A stretch of DNA of 64,000 nucleotides from CAMPKL01 sp963805925. Its GTDB lineage: Bacteria; Acidobacteriota; Terriglobia; Bryobacterales; UBA6623. Position numbers and translations under genes: made by a program. Of this stretch, positions 7,654-16,359 are shown piece after piece (position 1 is the first letter of the stretch; each line of letters opens with the position of its first letter). Below the pieces are notes generated by a model, which saw nothing but the letters and a program-made list of their open reading frames with translations, was not told the DNA's origin and did not search any database. The stretch is taken from NCBI GenBank assembly GCA_963805925.1, contig CAWDWB010000010.1:1-64000 (forward strand). The letters are read 5' to 3'.

Positions 7654-9966
7654 CTAGGGCACCGCTTCGGATGAGGTCACAAAATCGGATGCCAGACTGC
7701 CGTTCAACGCTCTGAGCTGGTAGTAGTCTCCCGTACTCGCCCCCGAGTCCTTGAAGTTGGTGGTGTTCGGGGGAAGCAGCGGGAACGAACTGCAAGTGGA
7801 CTCCTTGGTGCAACGCTGGAGTTCGAATGCGGTCTCGTTGATGGAGTTGTCGGACCAAGAAAGCATGACAAATCGCCGCTTGGCGGAGAGAGTCAAGTTG
7901 CTTGGCGCAGCCGGGGTCTCTCCTGACTGATCCCCATTGATCGTCAGCGGCAGGGCTTTTGATGCTGTCGCACCGTCATCATCGGTGACAGTGATGCCTA
8001 CGCTGAATGAGCCGGTCCCAGACGGAGTTCCCGAGATTTGTCCCGTATTAGGATCGTATCCAAGTCCTGTCGGTAGTCCGGTGACGTTCCACACGTAAGG
8101 CGTCGTTCCACCAGTGGCCTGCAAGGTTGTGGTTGGATATGTCTGCCCGTCGGTACCGTCGGGTAGCGAGGAGGTCGTAATCGACAGCGGGTCGGACGAT
8201 CCGGAGCAGCTTGAAGGCACCGAGAACGACTCACGAATGCTCACTTTGCCGCCGCCGAACGGACCGCCGCCTTTGACGGATGCAGAGGCGCCTTCGCCGA
8301 TGCCGAAGGCGGCAAAGGCTTCCCAGACGAGGCAGTCACGGGCAGTGACCGCTTGTGTGAGGATACCGTCCCGCATGTTTTCCATGGCCGGACGGGACGG
8401 CGTGAAGTTCATGCCCCCGACGAGATCGTCGAATAAGGTGTCCTGCGAAATACCGTAGCTGTGATAGATGCCCCAGAGTTTCCAGATGGTCGCCGCGTAA
8501 ATCTCGCCGTCGTAGTGAACGCTTGAGCCCGTGAAGTCGCCGTATGTCCGGTAGGTCTCGTATCCCGTGTAATAGCGGCTGCGGATGCCGTTGATAGGAT
8601 CGTTATAGGAGTACTCGCCTACCTTGTCGTCGTTATTCATCAAGATGGCGATGACATCGCTGGCACCTTCTCCGATGGCCCCGGCCATAGGGCCGTCCAT
8701 GCTGCCGATCATGCGCCACGTCAGGCCGTGACCGTACTCGTGGTACATGATGTCGGAGTCCACGTCGCCGTCGCGGTTGGGGTTATTCAACGTCCATAAG
8801 TACATTTGCATGCGTGGATGGCTGCCGTCTGACGGCGTGGAGAAATTCGCGTTGTTAGTGCCACTGCCGTCTTGAGCCTCAGCGTTGACGGAGTCGTTGC
8901 CGACGCCGCCGTTGCTGAAGTTATTGTTCTGAAAGTTGCCTGCGGACTCCGTAAAACCGTGCTTGTACAGCTTGTCGTGAATCTTGTTGTTGAAGTAGAA
9001 AAGACTCTGGACCGCGACGGCCTTGTTTCTGTCCGTCGTAGGCGGCTGGTTGAGGTCTGCGTCGGTCACGAAGTCGACGACAGCCGCCGCTCCGCCGCTA
9101 TCCGGGATATTGTTGGCGTCGGAGTCCAGGTAGGCGTGGACATTATTACCTGTGATGTTGACCGTCGTCTGGTTTCCCGAGAGCCATCCGCTGGGCGACT
9201 GCGAGTTGCCAGCGCCCGGGCCGGCGACAATACCTTGAACACCTCCGTTCAACGCCTTCGGGTAGTTCGGGAAGATTTTGTAGGAGTCCTGGTTGGTGCG
9301 CAACTCAGACGAGACGATCTGGCCATTGCCGCTGACTAACGTGTGGCGCAATAGATTCGAGGATTGCGTCCAGGTCTCGACCAAGAAGCCTTCCTGCAGG
9401 CGTCCGCTGGCGAAGGGCACGATCACCCGCGTGACCGTGGGGTCTTGGTAAAAGAAGCCGTTCTGCGAGAACGAAACGGAATTGCCGTTTTGCGTGCCGC
9501 GTCCGAGGCCGGGCCGTGCGCTGGGGTAGAGCCGCCCCACTACCGCGTTCAAGGCATCTGTTTCGTTGATGCTTGCACGGCCGACGGGGCCTACCGGCGT
9601 CAGCATCTCGATCAAGTGAACCAACTCACCTTGAGAGTTGACCGCTGCTTTGACGTAGGCGCCGTAGATCGTTAGCCCGCCTACCTGTTGCTCCAGGCGC
9701 AAGTGCGTGATGCCCGAACGAGTGGGATTCTCCGAAACGGTCACGAGCGAAGCGGCCGTTTGGTTGGAGCGGCCGTTGGCGCGAAGAAAATCGGCGATGA
9801 CTTGGCCGGGGGCGTCTTGAGACGGGCCGGTTAGAGTCTGGCCAGAGGCAGGGCTGTGGACGACGGCGTTTTGGGCGCTCATGTCCGCGGCCTGATCTTG
9901 TGCCAGAGAGGTTGCTGTGAACAGGGAAAGTCCGACGAGAAGGCGAACAAGAAGATGTCTACGCAT
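7654..9966 (-). CDS. Secreted M36 (fungalysin-type) metalloprotease with Ig-like and Fn3 domains
   Basis: A frame opens at 9996, but the ATG at 9966 has the ribosome site (GAAGGA) and begins the signal peptide MRRHLLVRLLVGLSLFTATSLA, giving 770 residues. The N-terminal third resembles the FTP propeptide (LRLEQQVGGLTIYGAYVKAAV). The M36 catalytic core carries the zinc site HEYGHGLTWR, with His409 and His413. Beyond about residue 600 are a putative-Ig domain (GTTPYVWNVTGLPTGLGYDP, GTPSGTGSFSVGITV) and a fibronectin type III domain (APSNLTLSAKRRFVMLSWSD). The product is likely exported and self-processed to degrade extracellular protein. It stands alone, convergent to the rocD unit. Confidence 0.92.
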   Translation of the reverse strand: MRRHLLVRLLVGLSLFTATSLAQDQAADMSAQNAVVHSPASGQTLTGPSQDAPGQVIADFLRANGRSNQTAASLVTVSENPTRSGITHLRLEQQVGGLTIYGAYVKAAVNSQGELVHLIEMLTPVGPVGRASINETDALNAVVGRLYPSARPGLGRGTQNGNSVSFSQNGFFYQDPTVTRVIVPFASGRLQEGFLVETWTQSSNLLRHTLVSGNGQIVSSELRTNQDSYKIFPNYPKALNGGVQGIVAGPGAGNSQSPSGWLSGNQTTVNITGNNVHAYLDSDANNIPDSGGAAAVVDFVTDADLNQPPTTDRNKAVAVQSLFYFNNKIHDKLYKHGFTESAGNFQNNNFSNGGVGNDSVNAEAQDGSGTNNANFSTPSDGSHPRMQMYLWTLNNPNRDGDVDSDIMYHEYGHGLTWRMIGSMDGPMAGAIGEGASDVIAILMNNDDKVGEYSYNDPINGIRSRYYTGYETYRTYGDFTGSSVHYDGEIYAATIWKLWGIYHSYGISQDTLFDDLVGGMNFTPSRPAMENMRDGILTQAVTARDCLVWEAFAAFGIGEGASASVKGGGPFGGGKVSIRESFSVPSSCSGSSDPLSITTSSLPDGTDGQTYPTTTLQATGGTTPYVWNVTGLPTGLGYDPNTGQISGTPSGTGSFSVGITVTDDDGATASKALPLTINGDQSGETPAAPSNLTLSAKRRFVMLSWSDNSINETAFELQRCTKESTCSSFPLLPPNTTNFKDSGASTGDYYQLRALNGSLASDFVTSSEAVP

Positions 9967-10166
9967 GGCGAATTCCTTCGCTCCGGTCAGGGCCATCGCC
10001 GGGCGGAGCCTACAACCAGAACGTTAACACCTGTGAACACCTTTGGCTATAGCCCTTTAGGTGCCTTCTCCGGCCTGCTTTGGTTCTAGATCAAATGCAC
10101 TGTTCCCCCAGCAGCGGCGGCTCAATCGCTACAATCGAACGATTGCCCTGATGGGGAAGAGTTACC

Positions 10167-10421
10167 TTGCGAGTTCAGCCTGGGGCGTCGCGGGACGCTG
10201 TGATCGGCAAGGTCGGCGATGAGTGGAAGATCGCCATTACGGCGCCGCCGATTGAGGGGCGGGCAAACAAGGCCTGCGTCGCTTTCTTGGGAAAGCTTCT
10301 CGGCTGTGCCAAGAGGGATGTAGAACTGGTGAACGGCCAGAAGAGCCGTTCCAAAACTTTTGAGATAGCGGGTATGACGGCAGAACAGGTCGAAGCCCGC
10401 CTTGCGGAATCGATCAAATGA
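10167..10421 (+). CDS. DUF167 / UPF0235 (YggU) family protein
   Basis: This 84-residue protein matches YggU-type proteins: VQPGASRDAVIGKVGDEWKI, APPIEGRANKACVAFLGK and NGQKSRSKTFEI. The family has a small alpha/beta fold and no settled function. The start is a TTG at 10167 with GGGGAAGAG about 6 nt upstream; the nearby ATG 10151 is in another frame. The stop overlaps the start of the M24 peptidase gene by four bases (ATGA), indicating translational coupling. Confidence 0.88.
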   Translation: MRVQPGASRDAVIGKVGDEWKIAITAPPIEGRANKACVAFLGKLLGCAKRDVELVNGQKSRSKTFEIAGMTAEQVEARLAESIK

Positions 10422-11590
10422 ACCTTGAGGAAATACAAGCTCAGTTGCGCGAAGAGGGCCTAGACGGCTGGTTATTCTTCGATCATCACCACCGGGACCC
10501 GATCGCCTATCGCGTGCTGGGACTGCCGGCGGACGCCCACGTTTCCCGGCGCTGGTACTACTGGCTGCCCGCGGAGGGCGAGCCGATCCGGCTGGTTCAC
10601 GCGATTGAGCCCTGGACTTTGGAGTCCTTGCCGGGCCGAAAGCAGCGGTACTCGAGTTGGAAGCAGCAGCGCACGACGTTGGCGCAAGTACTGGGAGATG
10701 CACACCGTATCGCTATGCAGTACTCCGAGAACTGCATGATTCCCTACGTCTCGTTGGTGGACGCGGGAACGGTCGAGCTGGTTCGCAGCCTGGGCAAGGA
10801 AGTGGTGAGTTCGGCTTCGCTCGTACAGTACTTCGAAGCGCGCTGGACCGACGCGCAGTTCGCGCAGCACCAGGAGGCCGGCGTGGCGGTGGATGCGACT
10901 CGTCGCGAAGCTTTCGAGCTGATCGGCGAGCGCTTGAAGGCAGGGCAGGAGATTACGGAACGGCAGGTCGCGGACTTCATTTTGCAGCGCTTCAGCGAGC
11001 GCGGACTGGTTACTCAGGACGGTCCGATCGTAGCGGTCAATGCGAATAGCGGCGATCCGCATTACACGCCAGGCGAGCCGTCATCACCCATCTACGAGGG
11101 CGATTTCGTGTTGATCGATCTTTGGGCCAAACTGAACCAGCCGGGGGCTGTCTATTACGACGTAACCTGGACCGGATACTGCGGCGCGGAGCCGCGCGGC
11201 GACATCCAGCTTGTGTTTGAGGCGGTTCGCGACGCGCGCGATGCGGGCTTGGCCGGCGTCGACAAAGCCATCCGCGAAGGGCGTCCAATTGCGGGCTTTG
11301 AGGTGGACGACATCGTCCGCAAAGTCATCGTCGACAACGGCTACGGCGACTTTTTCATCCACCGGACGGGACACTCCATCGGCGAAGACGTCCACGGCAA
11401 CGGCGCCAACATGGACAATCTCGAAACGCACGACGACCGGCCGATCATTCCGGGCACTTGCTTCTCGATCGAGCCTGGGGTCTACCTCGATTCGTTCGGC
11501 GTCCGCAGCGAGATCAATTGCTACGTTTCAGCATCCGGCGCCGTCGCTACGGGTGAAGTTCAGCAAGAGATCGTACCGATCGGGTCGTGA
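10418..11590 (+). CDS. M24-family metallopeptidase (Xaa-Pro aminopeptidase-like)
   Basis: This 390-residue protein has an N-terminal creatinase-like domain (MNLEEIQAQLREEGLDGWLF) and a C-terminal pita-bread fold. The five metal ligands can be placed: the first Asp in FVLIDLWAKL, the second in YYDVTWTG, His in FFIHRTGHSIG, Glu in CFSIEPGVYL and Glu in VRSEINCYV. This supports a dinuclear metalloenzyme that removes N-terminal residues before proline or splits dipeptides, in the cytoplasm. It is translationally coupled to the DUF167 gene. A degenerate copy of its 3' end lies about 150 bp downstream, pointing to an old tandem duplication. Confidence 0.92.
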   Translation: MNLEEIQAQLREEGLDGWLFFDHHHRDPIAYRVLGLPADAHVSRRWYYWLPAEGEPIRLVHAIEPWTLESLPGRKQRYSSWKQQRTTLAQVLGDAHRIAMQYSENCMIPYVSLVDAGTVELVRSLGKEVVSSASLVQYFEARWTDAQFAQHQEAGVAVDATRREAFELIGERLKAGQEITERQVADFILQRFSERGLVTQDGPIVAVNANSGDPHYTPGEPSSPIYEGDFVLIDLWAKLNQPGAVYYDVTWTGYCGAEPRGDIQLVFEAVRDARDAGLAGVDKAIREGRPIAGFEVDDIVRKVIVDNGYGDFFIHRTGHSIGEDVHGNGANMDNLETHDDRPIIPGTCFSIEPGVYLDSFGVRSEINCYVSASGAVATGEVQQEIVPIGS

Positions 11591-11716
11591 GCCCTGTCAA
11601 CCTGCCCATGACACTGAAATTCGACTGAAATTCGAGCCTTACGCCGCCCAGCAGATTGCCGCTGGGCGACCTGTCTCCTAACCTGAGGCTGTGAAGGCGT
11701 CAGCAGGAGACTTCGC

Positions 11717-11773
11717 CATATTTCGGCTTCTGACGCGGCAGCTACGGGCGAAGTTCGGCAAGAGATTGCGTAG
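11717..11773 (+). pseudogene. Decayed duplicate of the M24 peptidase 3' end
   Basis: The stretch reads HISASDAAATGEVRQEIA before a stop. The end of the intact peptidase reads YVSASGAVATGEVQQEIV in the same register. Nucleotide similarity is also clear between 11529-11580 and 11723-11775. Only the last about 20 codons are legible, so a duplicate gene was probably deleted and left its tail. The upstream bases 11591-11716 contain a GCCCAGC...GCTGGGC stem at 11648-11669 and no other gene. Confidence 0.6.
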
Positions 11774-11825
11774 ATTGGGCGGTAGGCCTAGTCAGATGCA
11801 ACTTTGTCTGGTTACGATAAGGTTG

Positions 11826-14759
11826 ATGAGGGTTATCCCCCCGACCATCGTACTGGGAGTACTGTTTACCGGGGCAATCTTGGCGGCGGAGGCGGTACTT
11901 CCGGCTCCTGCCCCGGCCCCGAAGCCGTCGGAGCAGTCAGAATCCGTGCATTCCACGGCGATTTACGCCGAGGATGGCCAAATTCAGGGGACTTCTAGTC
12001 AGCCGCCGACATCCACGGAGACGCCGCAGAAAGGTGCGCTCGACGAGGCGATCCAGGTCTTTCGGAAGGCGACCGAGCAGCAAGGTCTTCGAGGAGGCCC
12101 GCGAACTGCCCAATCCGCTCCTTCCGGTCTCTTGTGGCATGGCAGAGTCTATGAATACTTGAGGAATAACGCGCTGGACGCGACGCCTCACCAGATTGTC
12201 CAGAACGGCGGCGACCAGAATCTGCTGCGCCGGAACCAATATGGGTTCAGCGTGAGCGGTCCGGTGATCCTTCCGAAGCTTTACGACGGCCGCCGGCGTA
12301 CGTTTTTCACGCTCTCTTGGGAGGCGACCAGGGAAAATGTCGGGCGCTCCTACTTGCGTACATTGCCGTCGTTGCCGCAACGATCCGGGGACTTCTCGGA
12401 TCTCGTCGATTCGGCGGGCAGCCCCGTGGCGATCTACGACCCGGCGTCCACCTATCGGAATCCGGCCTACGACCCCAACGAGGTTGTCTCTGAATCGAAC
12501 CTGGAGTACATCCGCAGTCCTTTTGGGAACCGTCAGATCGCCGCGACCCGCTTGGATCCGATCGCTGCCGCGGTGGCGGAGCATTACCCCCTACCGAATA
12601 CGAACATTGGACCTTTCCTGACGAACAACTTCTTTTCCAATCCCACCGCGACGAACCGGCCGAGCGGCTTCGTGGCGCGGGTCGATCAGACTGTTCTCGA
12701 ACGGCACAAACTGACGGTCGATCTGGCGCGGTCGCGGGGCTTCATCGGAGAACCGAGGATCTACGCAACGATTGCGAACCCAGGGCGTCCGGACCGGAGC
12801 TTCCTCGACCAACGGGTCGTTGTCAGAGATACTTTCGCCGTTTCGCCCGCAGTCGTCTACGAGGTGTCGGTATCGGCTGATTCGAGTGTGGTCGAGACAG
12901 AGGCCGTCGGAGAGGGCCGGAATTTGCCGCAGGAACTTGGACTGACAGGAGTCAGCGGATCCGTTTTCCCGATGTTCCGGCTGGAGGGGTTCTACGGAAT
13001 GGGAGCGTCGCGGGGTCGGTACCTTAGGAATGCGCGCAATAACTACGCGTTCCTTCAGTCGCTATCTGTGCGCAAGGGTTTGCACCAACTGGTCTTCTCT
13101 GGGGATGTGCGGCACGCACAACTCAACACGCTTGAACTGGACGCGCCGTCAGGCGATCTTCGCTTCAATAGCGCATTGACCGGCTTGCCCGGGATCACTA
13201 ATACCGGCAGTTCGTACGCGAGTTATTTGTTGGGGATGGCTTCAGCGGCCACGGCCACCGACCAGCCGCAACCGTCCTACTTGCGTCAGTCCAGATATGA
13301 CGCCAGGGTACGCGACCAGGTCGAACTGTCGAAGACACTGACGGCGACGGTCGGTATGAGGCTCGATGTGGTTACCCCGCACGTGGAGAAATTCGACCGC
13401 TTGTCATCCGTTGACCTGAATGCCCTCAATCCGGCGAATGGGCTGCCGGGGGCGCTCGCCTTTGCCAATCGAAACGGTCACGACAGAGGATTCCAACCGG
13501 TGCGTGCCCGCTTGGACTCCAATGTTGGACTTTCTTGGAGTCCCGATTCTGATCGAGACACCGTGCTCCGCGCATCGCTAGGCCGTTACGGAATGGGTGT
13601 GCCTCTGCGCTCGGGAGCGTTTGGTACGCAGGGCTTTAGCGCGGTCAGACAGCCGATCTCGCCGAACACTCAGTTGACTCCCGCCCTGGTGCTGAGCAAC
13701 GGTTTCGAGCCCCTGGACACGCCCTTACCGAACCTGAGCCCCGATGCGGCGAACGATACGGACGCCGACGTTGTGCTGCCGACGGCAGATCAGCCCATGG
13801 TGACCACCGCAAGCGTCTCGATCGAACAACGTTTGCCTGCAGGACTTATTCTTCGTGCGAACGGCAGGGTCAATAAGGGCGTAAACATGCTCGCCGACGC
13901 GGCGGTAGCCGGGCTGAACCGCGTGCCGGCCGAGGCGCTGACATTCCGCGATCAACTCAATGAAGAGAGCTTCAGGAGACTGCTTAGGCCGTATCCGCAG
14001 TTCCAGAGACTACTCGGCAACGATCAGTTCCCGATTGGGAAGTACCGTTCCGAGTCAGGTGAAGTCAGCATCGAGAAGCGCATGTCGGCAGGTCTTTCTT
14101 TCGATGCGTCCTATCGCTTTCTGAGACGTTATGACGACTACTCGGCGGGCGTACAGGACGTGGCGAACCGCGCGGCTGAGTGGGCGCAAAATAGCTATAC
14201 GCGACCTCATGCGGTTTCTTTGAGTTATCTGTATGAGATCCCGATCGGCGAGGGCAAGGCTTTGCTCGGCAACGCGGGAGTACTGAGCAAGGTGCTCGGA
14301 GGTTGGTCCGTTAGCGGCTTCACGTCCTGGCGCAGCGGCAATCCTATCCTGCTAACGCCTCAGTTCAACAATACAGGAGGGGTCGTCCCGTATCTGCGCG
14401 TCAATGAAGTTCCGGGCGTCAATCCGCTCGTCGATTCGCCCAGCGCCGAACTCTGGTTTAACCCTGCCGCCTTCTCCAACCCGGGCGATTTTGAGCTGGG
14501 AAATGCGGCGCGAAACTACCCGGACCTAATGAACCCTAGCTGGCAGAATCACGATTTGGCCGTTTCCAAGCGAGTGACCATCTCGTCCGAGCAGAGTCTA
14601 GAGTTGCAGTTCCAGAGCTTCAACTTCGTGAATCACGCGAACTGGAACGACCCGGACGCCCGTATCGGCACTCTTGATACTCCGAACGTCAATGCGGGTC
14701 GCATCATCGGCTCGACAGGCGGCCGCGTACTCCAACTCGGCGCCCGGTACAGTTTCTAG
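11826..14759 (+). CDS. TonB-dependent-receptor-like outer-membrane barrel without plug (Oar-like)
   Basis: The frame is open from 11691, but ATG 11826 (AAGG upstream) starts a good signal peptide, MRVIPPTIVLGVLFTGAILA, giving 977 residues. After a Pro/Ser-rich linker, the sequence enters the acidobacterial Oar-like pattern at WHGRVYEYLRNNALDA, NLLRRNQYGFSVSGPV and RRTFFTLSWEATREN. It ends RVLQLGARYSF, a typical beta-barrel terminus with a final aromatic. The usual carboxypeptidase-regulatory-like domain and the plug domain are absent, with only about 120 residues before the barrel. It may be a structural or adhesin-like pore rather than an active TonB transporter. A VWA protein gene follows after 8 bp. 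Confidence 0.85.
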   Translation: MRVIPPTIVLGVLFTGAILAAEAVLPAPAPAPKPSEQSESVHSTAIYAEDGQIQGTSSQPPTSTETPQKGALDEAIQVFRKATEQQGLRGGPRTAQSAPSGLLWHGRVYEYLRNNALDATPHQIVQNGGDQNLLRRNQYGFSVSGPVILPKLYDGRRRTFFTLSWEATRENVGRSYLRTLPSLPQRSGDFSDLVDSAGSPVAIYDPASTYRNPAYDPNEVVSESNLEYIRSPFGNRQIAATRLDPIAAAVAEHYPLPNTNIGPFLTNNFFSNPTATNRPSGFVARVDQTVLERHKLTVDLARSRGFIGEPRIYATIANPGRPDRSFLDQRVVVRDTFAVSPAVVYEVSVSADSSVVETEAVGEGRNLPQELGLTGVSGSVFPMFRLEGFYGMGASRGRYLRNARNNYAFLQSLSVRKGLHQLVFSGDVRHAQLNTLELDAPSGDLRFNSALTGLPGITNTGSSYASYLLGMASAATATDQPQPSYLRQSRYDARVRDQVELSKTLTATVGMRLDVVTPHVEKFDRLSSVDLNALNPANGLPGALAFANRNGHDRGFQPVRARLDSNVGLSWSPDSDRDTVLRASLGRYGMGVPLRSGAFGTQGFSAVRQPISPNTQLTPALVLSNGFEPLDTPLPNLSPDAANDTDADVVLPTADQPMVTTASVSIEQRLPAGLILRANGRVNKGVNMLADAAVAGLNRVPAEALTFRDQLNEESFRRLLRPYPQFQRLLGNDQFPIGKYRSESGEVSIEKRMSAGLSFDASYRFLRRYDDYSAGVQDVANRAAEWAQNSYTRPHAVSLSYLYEIPIGEGKALLGNAGVLSKVLGGWSVSGFTSWRSGNPILLTPQFNNTGGVVPYLRVNEVPGVNPLVDSPSAELWFNPAAFSNPGDFELGNAARNYPDLMNPSWQNHDLAVSKRVTISSEQSLELQFQSFNFVNHANWNDPDARIGTLDTPNVNAGRIIGSTGGRVLQLGARYSF

Positions 14760-14767
14760 CGATAGAC

Positions 14768-15700
14768 ATGAAGAGAATCTGCCGATCCGTGATCATCTTC
14801 CTGCTGATCGCCGCTACGGGCGCGTCCGAATTACGCGTTCCCCTATGGGTCGCGGACTCAAACGGAGGAGAGCAGACCGATCTGAAAGCGGAACAACTCC
14901 ACGCTTGGATCAATGGCGAGCCTGCTGCAGTCAAAGAACTGCAGAGCCCCAGCGAGCCCCTCATTTTGATGTTGGTGATGGATACGGTCGGTGATTTGAG
15001 CCGCATCGATGCTGCGCGTTCTGCGATCGCCCGCCACGTGGAAGCGATGAGTCCCCAATGGAGAGTCGCCCTGCTGCAAGCGCAGGATGGTCTTCGCGTC
15101 GTGGAAGACCCGACGAGCGACCATACTAAGCTGCTCGCCAGCCTGAGCGCGCTGCCTGTTTCGGGCACGCCGGGGCTATTGGACGCCGTGGAACCGGCAG
15201 CTTCGATAGCCCAGTCCGTCTTGGAGCAGGCGGACGTGCGGGTCGCTGTGCTATTCGTGACCGACGGCTCCATCAGGCAGTACCGCGGTGATTACAGCGC
15301 CGCCGTCGTCAATCCAAGCGACCGGGGCGATCTGAGCAGGCGTTTCCGGGATCGTGTCGTCCAAGAAAGGGTCACTTCGCTCATCGCGGCCCTGCGCACT
15401 TACTCGGCGCCGCTTTTCTTCGTTCATCTTCAAGAGCGAAACGGCGATCTCGATATCGCCTACCAGAACGGGATCCAGCGTTTCGCGGAGGAAACGGCTG
15501 GCGAGGCGTACTTTGTTCGGGCGATTTCGGATGTCGAGTCGGCTATAGACCAGGCCATCGAGAGAATCGGCGCCCACTATTCCGTCCGCCTCAACGCGCC
15601 GTCCAGCGAAGGTGCACCGTTGGACATTCGCCTCGACGCGGGAAAGGCTCCTCAGCTGAAGTACCGTCAGACCCTTGAGCTTAGCGAGCCTTCCCAGTGA
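14768..15700 (+). CDS. Secreted VWFA-like domain protein
   Basis: This 310-residue protein has a signal peptide, MKRICRSVIIFLLIAATGAS. The core LILMLVMDTVGDLSRIDAAR, VALLQAQDGLRVVEDPTSDH and VAVLFVTDGSIRQYRGDY follows the order of a von Willebrand A / VWFA-related Acidobacteria domain. The canonical MIDAS DxSxS is altered to DTVGDLS, so metal binding may be weak. The domain usually mediates protein-protein contacts outside the cytoplasm. It starts 8 bp after the plug-less barrel gene, so the two are probably one operon and may act together at the envelope. Relatives of this family form the broken tandem copies at 45-49 kb. Confidence 0.82.
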   Translation: MKRICRSVIIFLLIAATGASELRVPLWVADSNGGEQTDLKAEQLHAWINGEPAAVKELQSPSEPLILMLVMDTVGDLSRIDAARSAIARHVEAMSPQWRVALLQAQDGLRVVEDPTSDHTKLLASLSALPVSGTPGLLDAVEPAASIAQSVLEQADVRVAVLFVTDGSIRQYRGDYSAAVVNPSDRGDLSRRFRDRVVQERVTSLIAALRTYSAPLFFVHLQERNGDLDIAYQNGIQRFAEETAGEAYFVRAISDVESAIDQAIERIGAHYSVRLNAPSSEGAPLDIRLDAGKAPQLKYRQTLELSEPSQ

Positions 15701-15751
15701 TCCGAACGAACTCGAAGGGCCCTCGCGGTTGCTAGGATGTAATTGGCAGCA

Positions 15752-16177
15752 ATGAGCGAAACCAAAGCTAAGAAGTCTCAAGGCGCGGCGTTGCATCCGC
15801 CACAGAAGTGGATCACTCCCGTGCTATTGGGATGGCTGGTGCCGGGCGGCGGGCATTTCTATCTCAAGCGCTGGAATCACGGCGGTCTGCTGCTGTTTTC
15901 CGTCGCGGGGATGTTTCTTTTCGGACTGATGATGCGGGGGCGAATGTTCGCGCCTGAGTCCGGTGATCTATTCACGACCGTGGTGAACTACGGGGGATAC
16001 GTTGGTGACCTGGCGACCGGATTGCTTTACTTCCTGGCGTCGTGGCTGGGCTACTCGCAGCCGCTGCTGGCGTCGCCCGTCGCCGATTACGGCACAAAGT
16101 TCTTGGTTTGTGCCGGTCTGTTGAATATCCTGGCCATGGTGGACGCCTACGAGATCGCCGTGGGAGAGAAACCCTGA
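15752..16177 (+). CDS. DUF6677-like multi-pass membrane protein
   Basis: ATG 15752 (MSETKAKKSQGAALHPPQKW) is preferred over the TTG at 15743. The 141-residue product has a basic cytoplasmic start, then ITPVLLGWLVPGGGHFYLKR, a TM2-like motif with a glycine-rich turn and a conserved FYLKRW. Hydrophobic segments follow at LLLFSVAGMFLFGL, LATGLLYFLASWLGY and FLVCAGLLNILAMV. The GWLVPGGGHF pattern matches DUF6677 proteins that I associate with Acidobacteriota. Function is unknown. It overlaps the next gene by ATGA. Confidence 0.75.
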   Translation: MSETKAKKSQGAALHPPQKWITPVLLGWLVPGGGHFYLKRWNHGGLLLFSVAGMFLFGLMMRGRMFAPESGDLFTTVVNYGGYVGDLATGLLYFLASWLGYSQPLLASPVADYGTKFLVCAGLLNILAMVDAYEIAVGEKP

Positions 16178-16359
16178 TGTTTGTCGCCCTATCGCATTTC
16201 GAAGCAGCTCTGCTGTTCGCATTTTTTACGTCCATCGTGATGGGCGTTATCGGCCGAGAAACAGACCAAGAGAGACTGCGCTACGGCGCCTACGTCTTCG
16301 GTTGCTTTATGGCCGCGATCGTTGGCATCTCGTGGCTCATGTACATCGGCCACGGCTAG
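16177..16359 (+). CDS. Small two-helix membrane protein
   Basis: This 60-residue protein starts at the ATG overlapping the stop of the DUF6677-like gene. Two hydrophobic helices are visible, FEAALLFAFFTSIVMGVI and YGAYVFGCFMAAIVGISW, joined by the polar loop GRETDQERLRYG. Tight coupling and membrane character suggest that it works with the upstream membrane protein. I know no named family. Its stop overlaps the convergent glutamate dehydrogenase stop by three to four bases. Confidence 0.7.
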   Translation: MFVALSHFEAALLFAFFTSIVMGVIGRETDQERLRYGAYVFGCFMAAIVGISWLMYIGHG

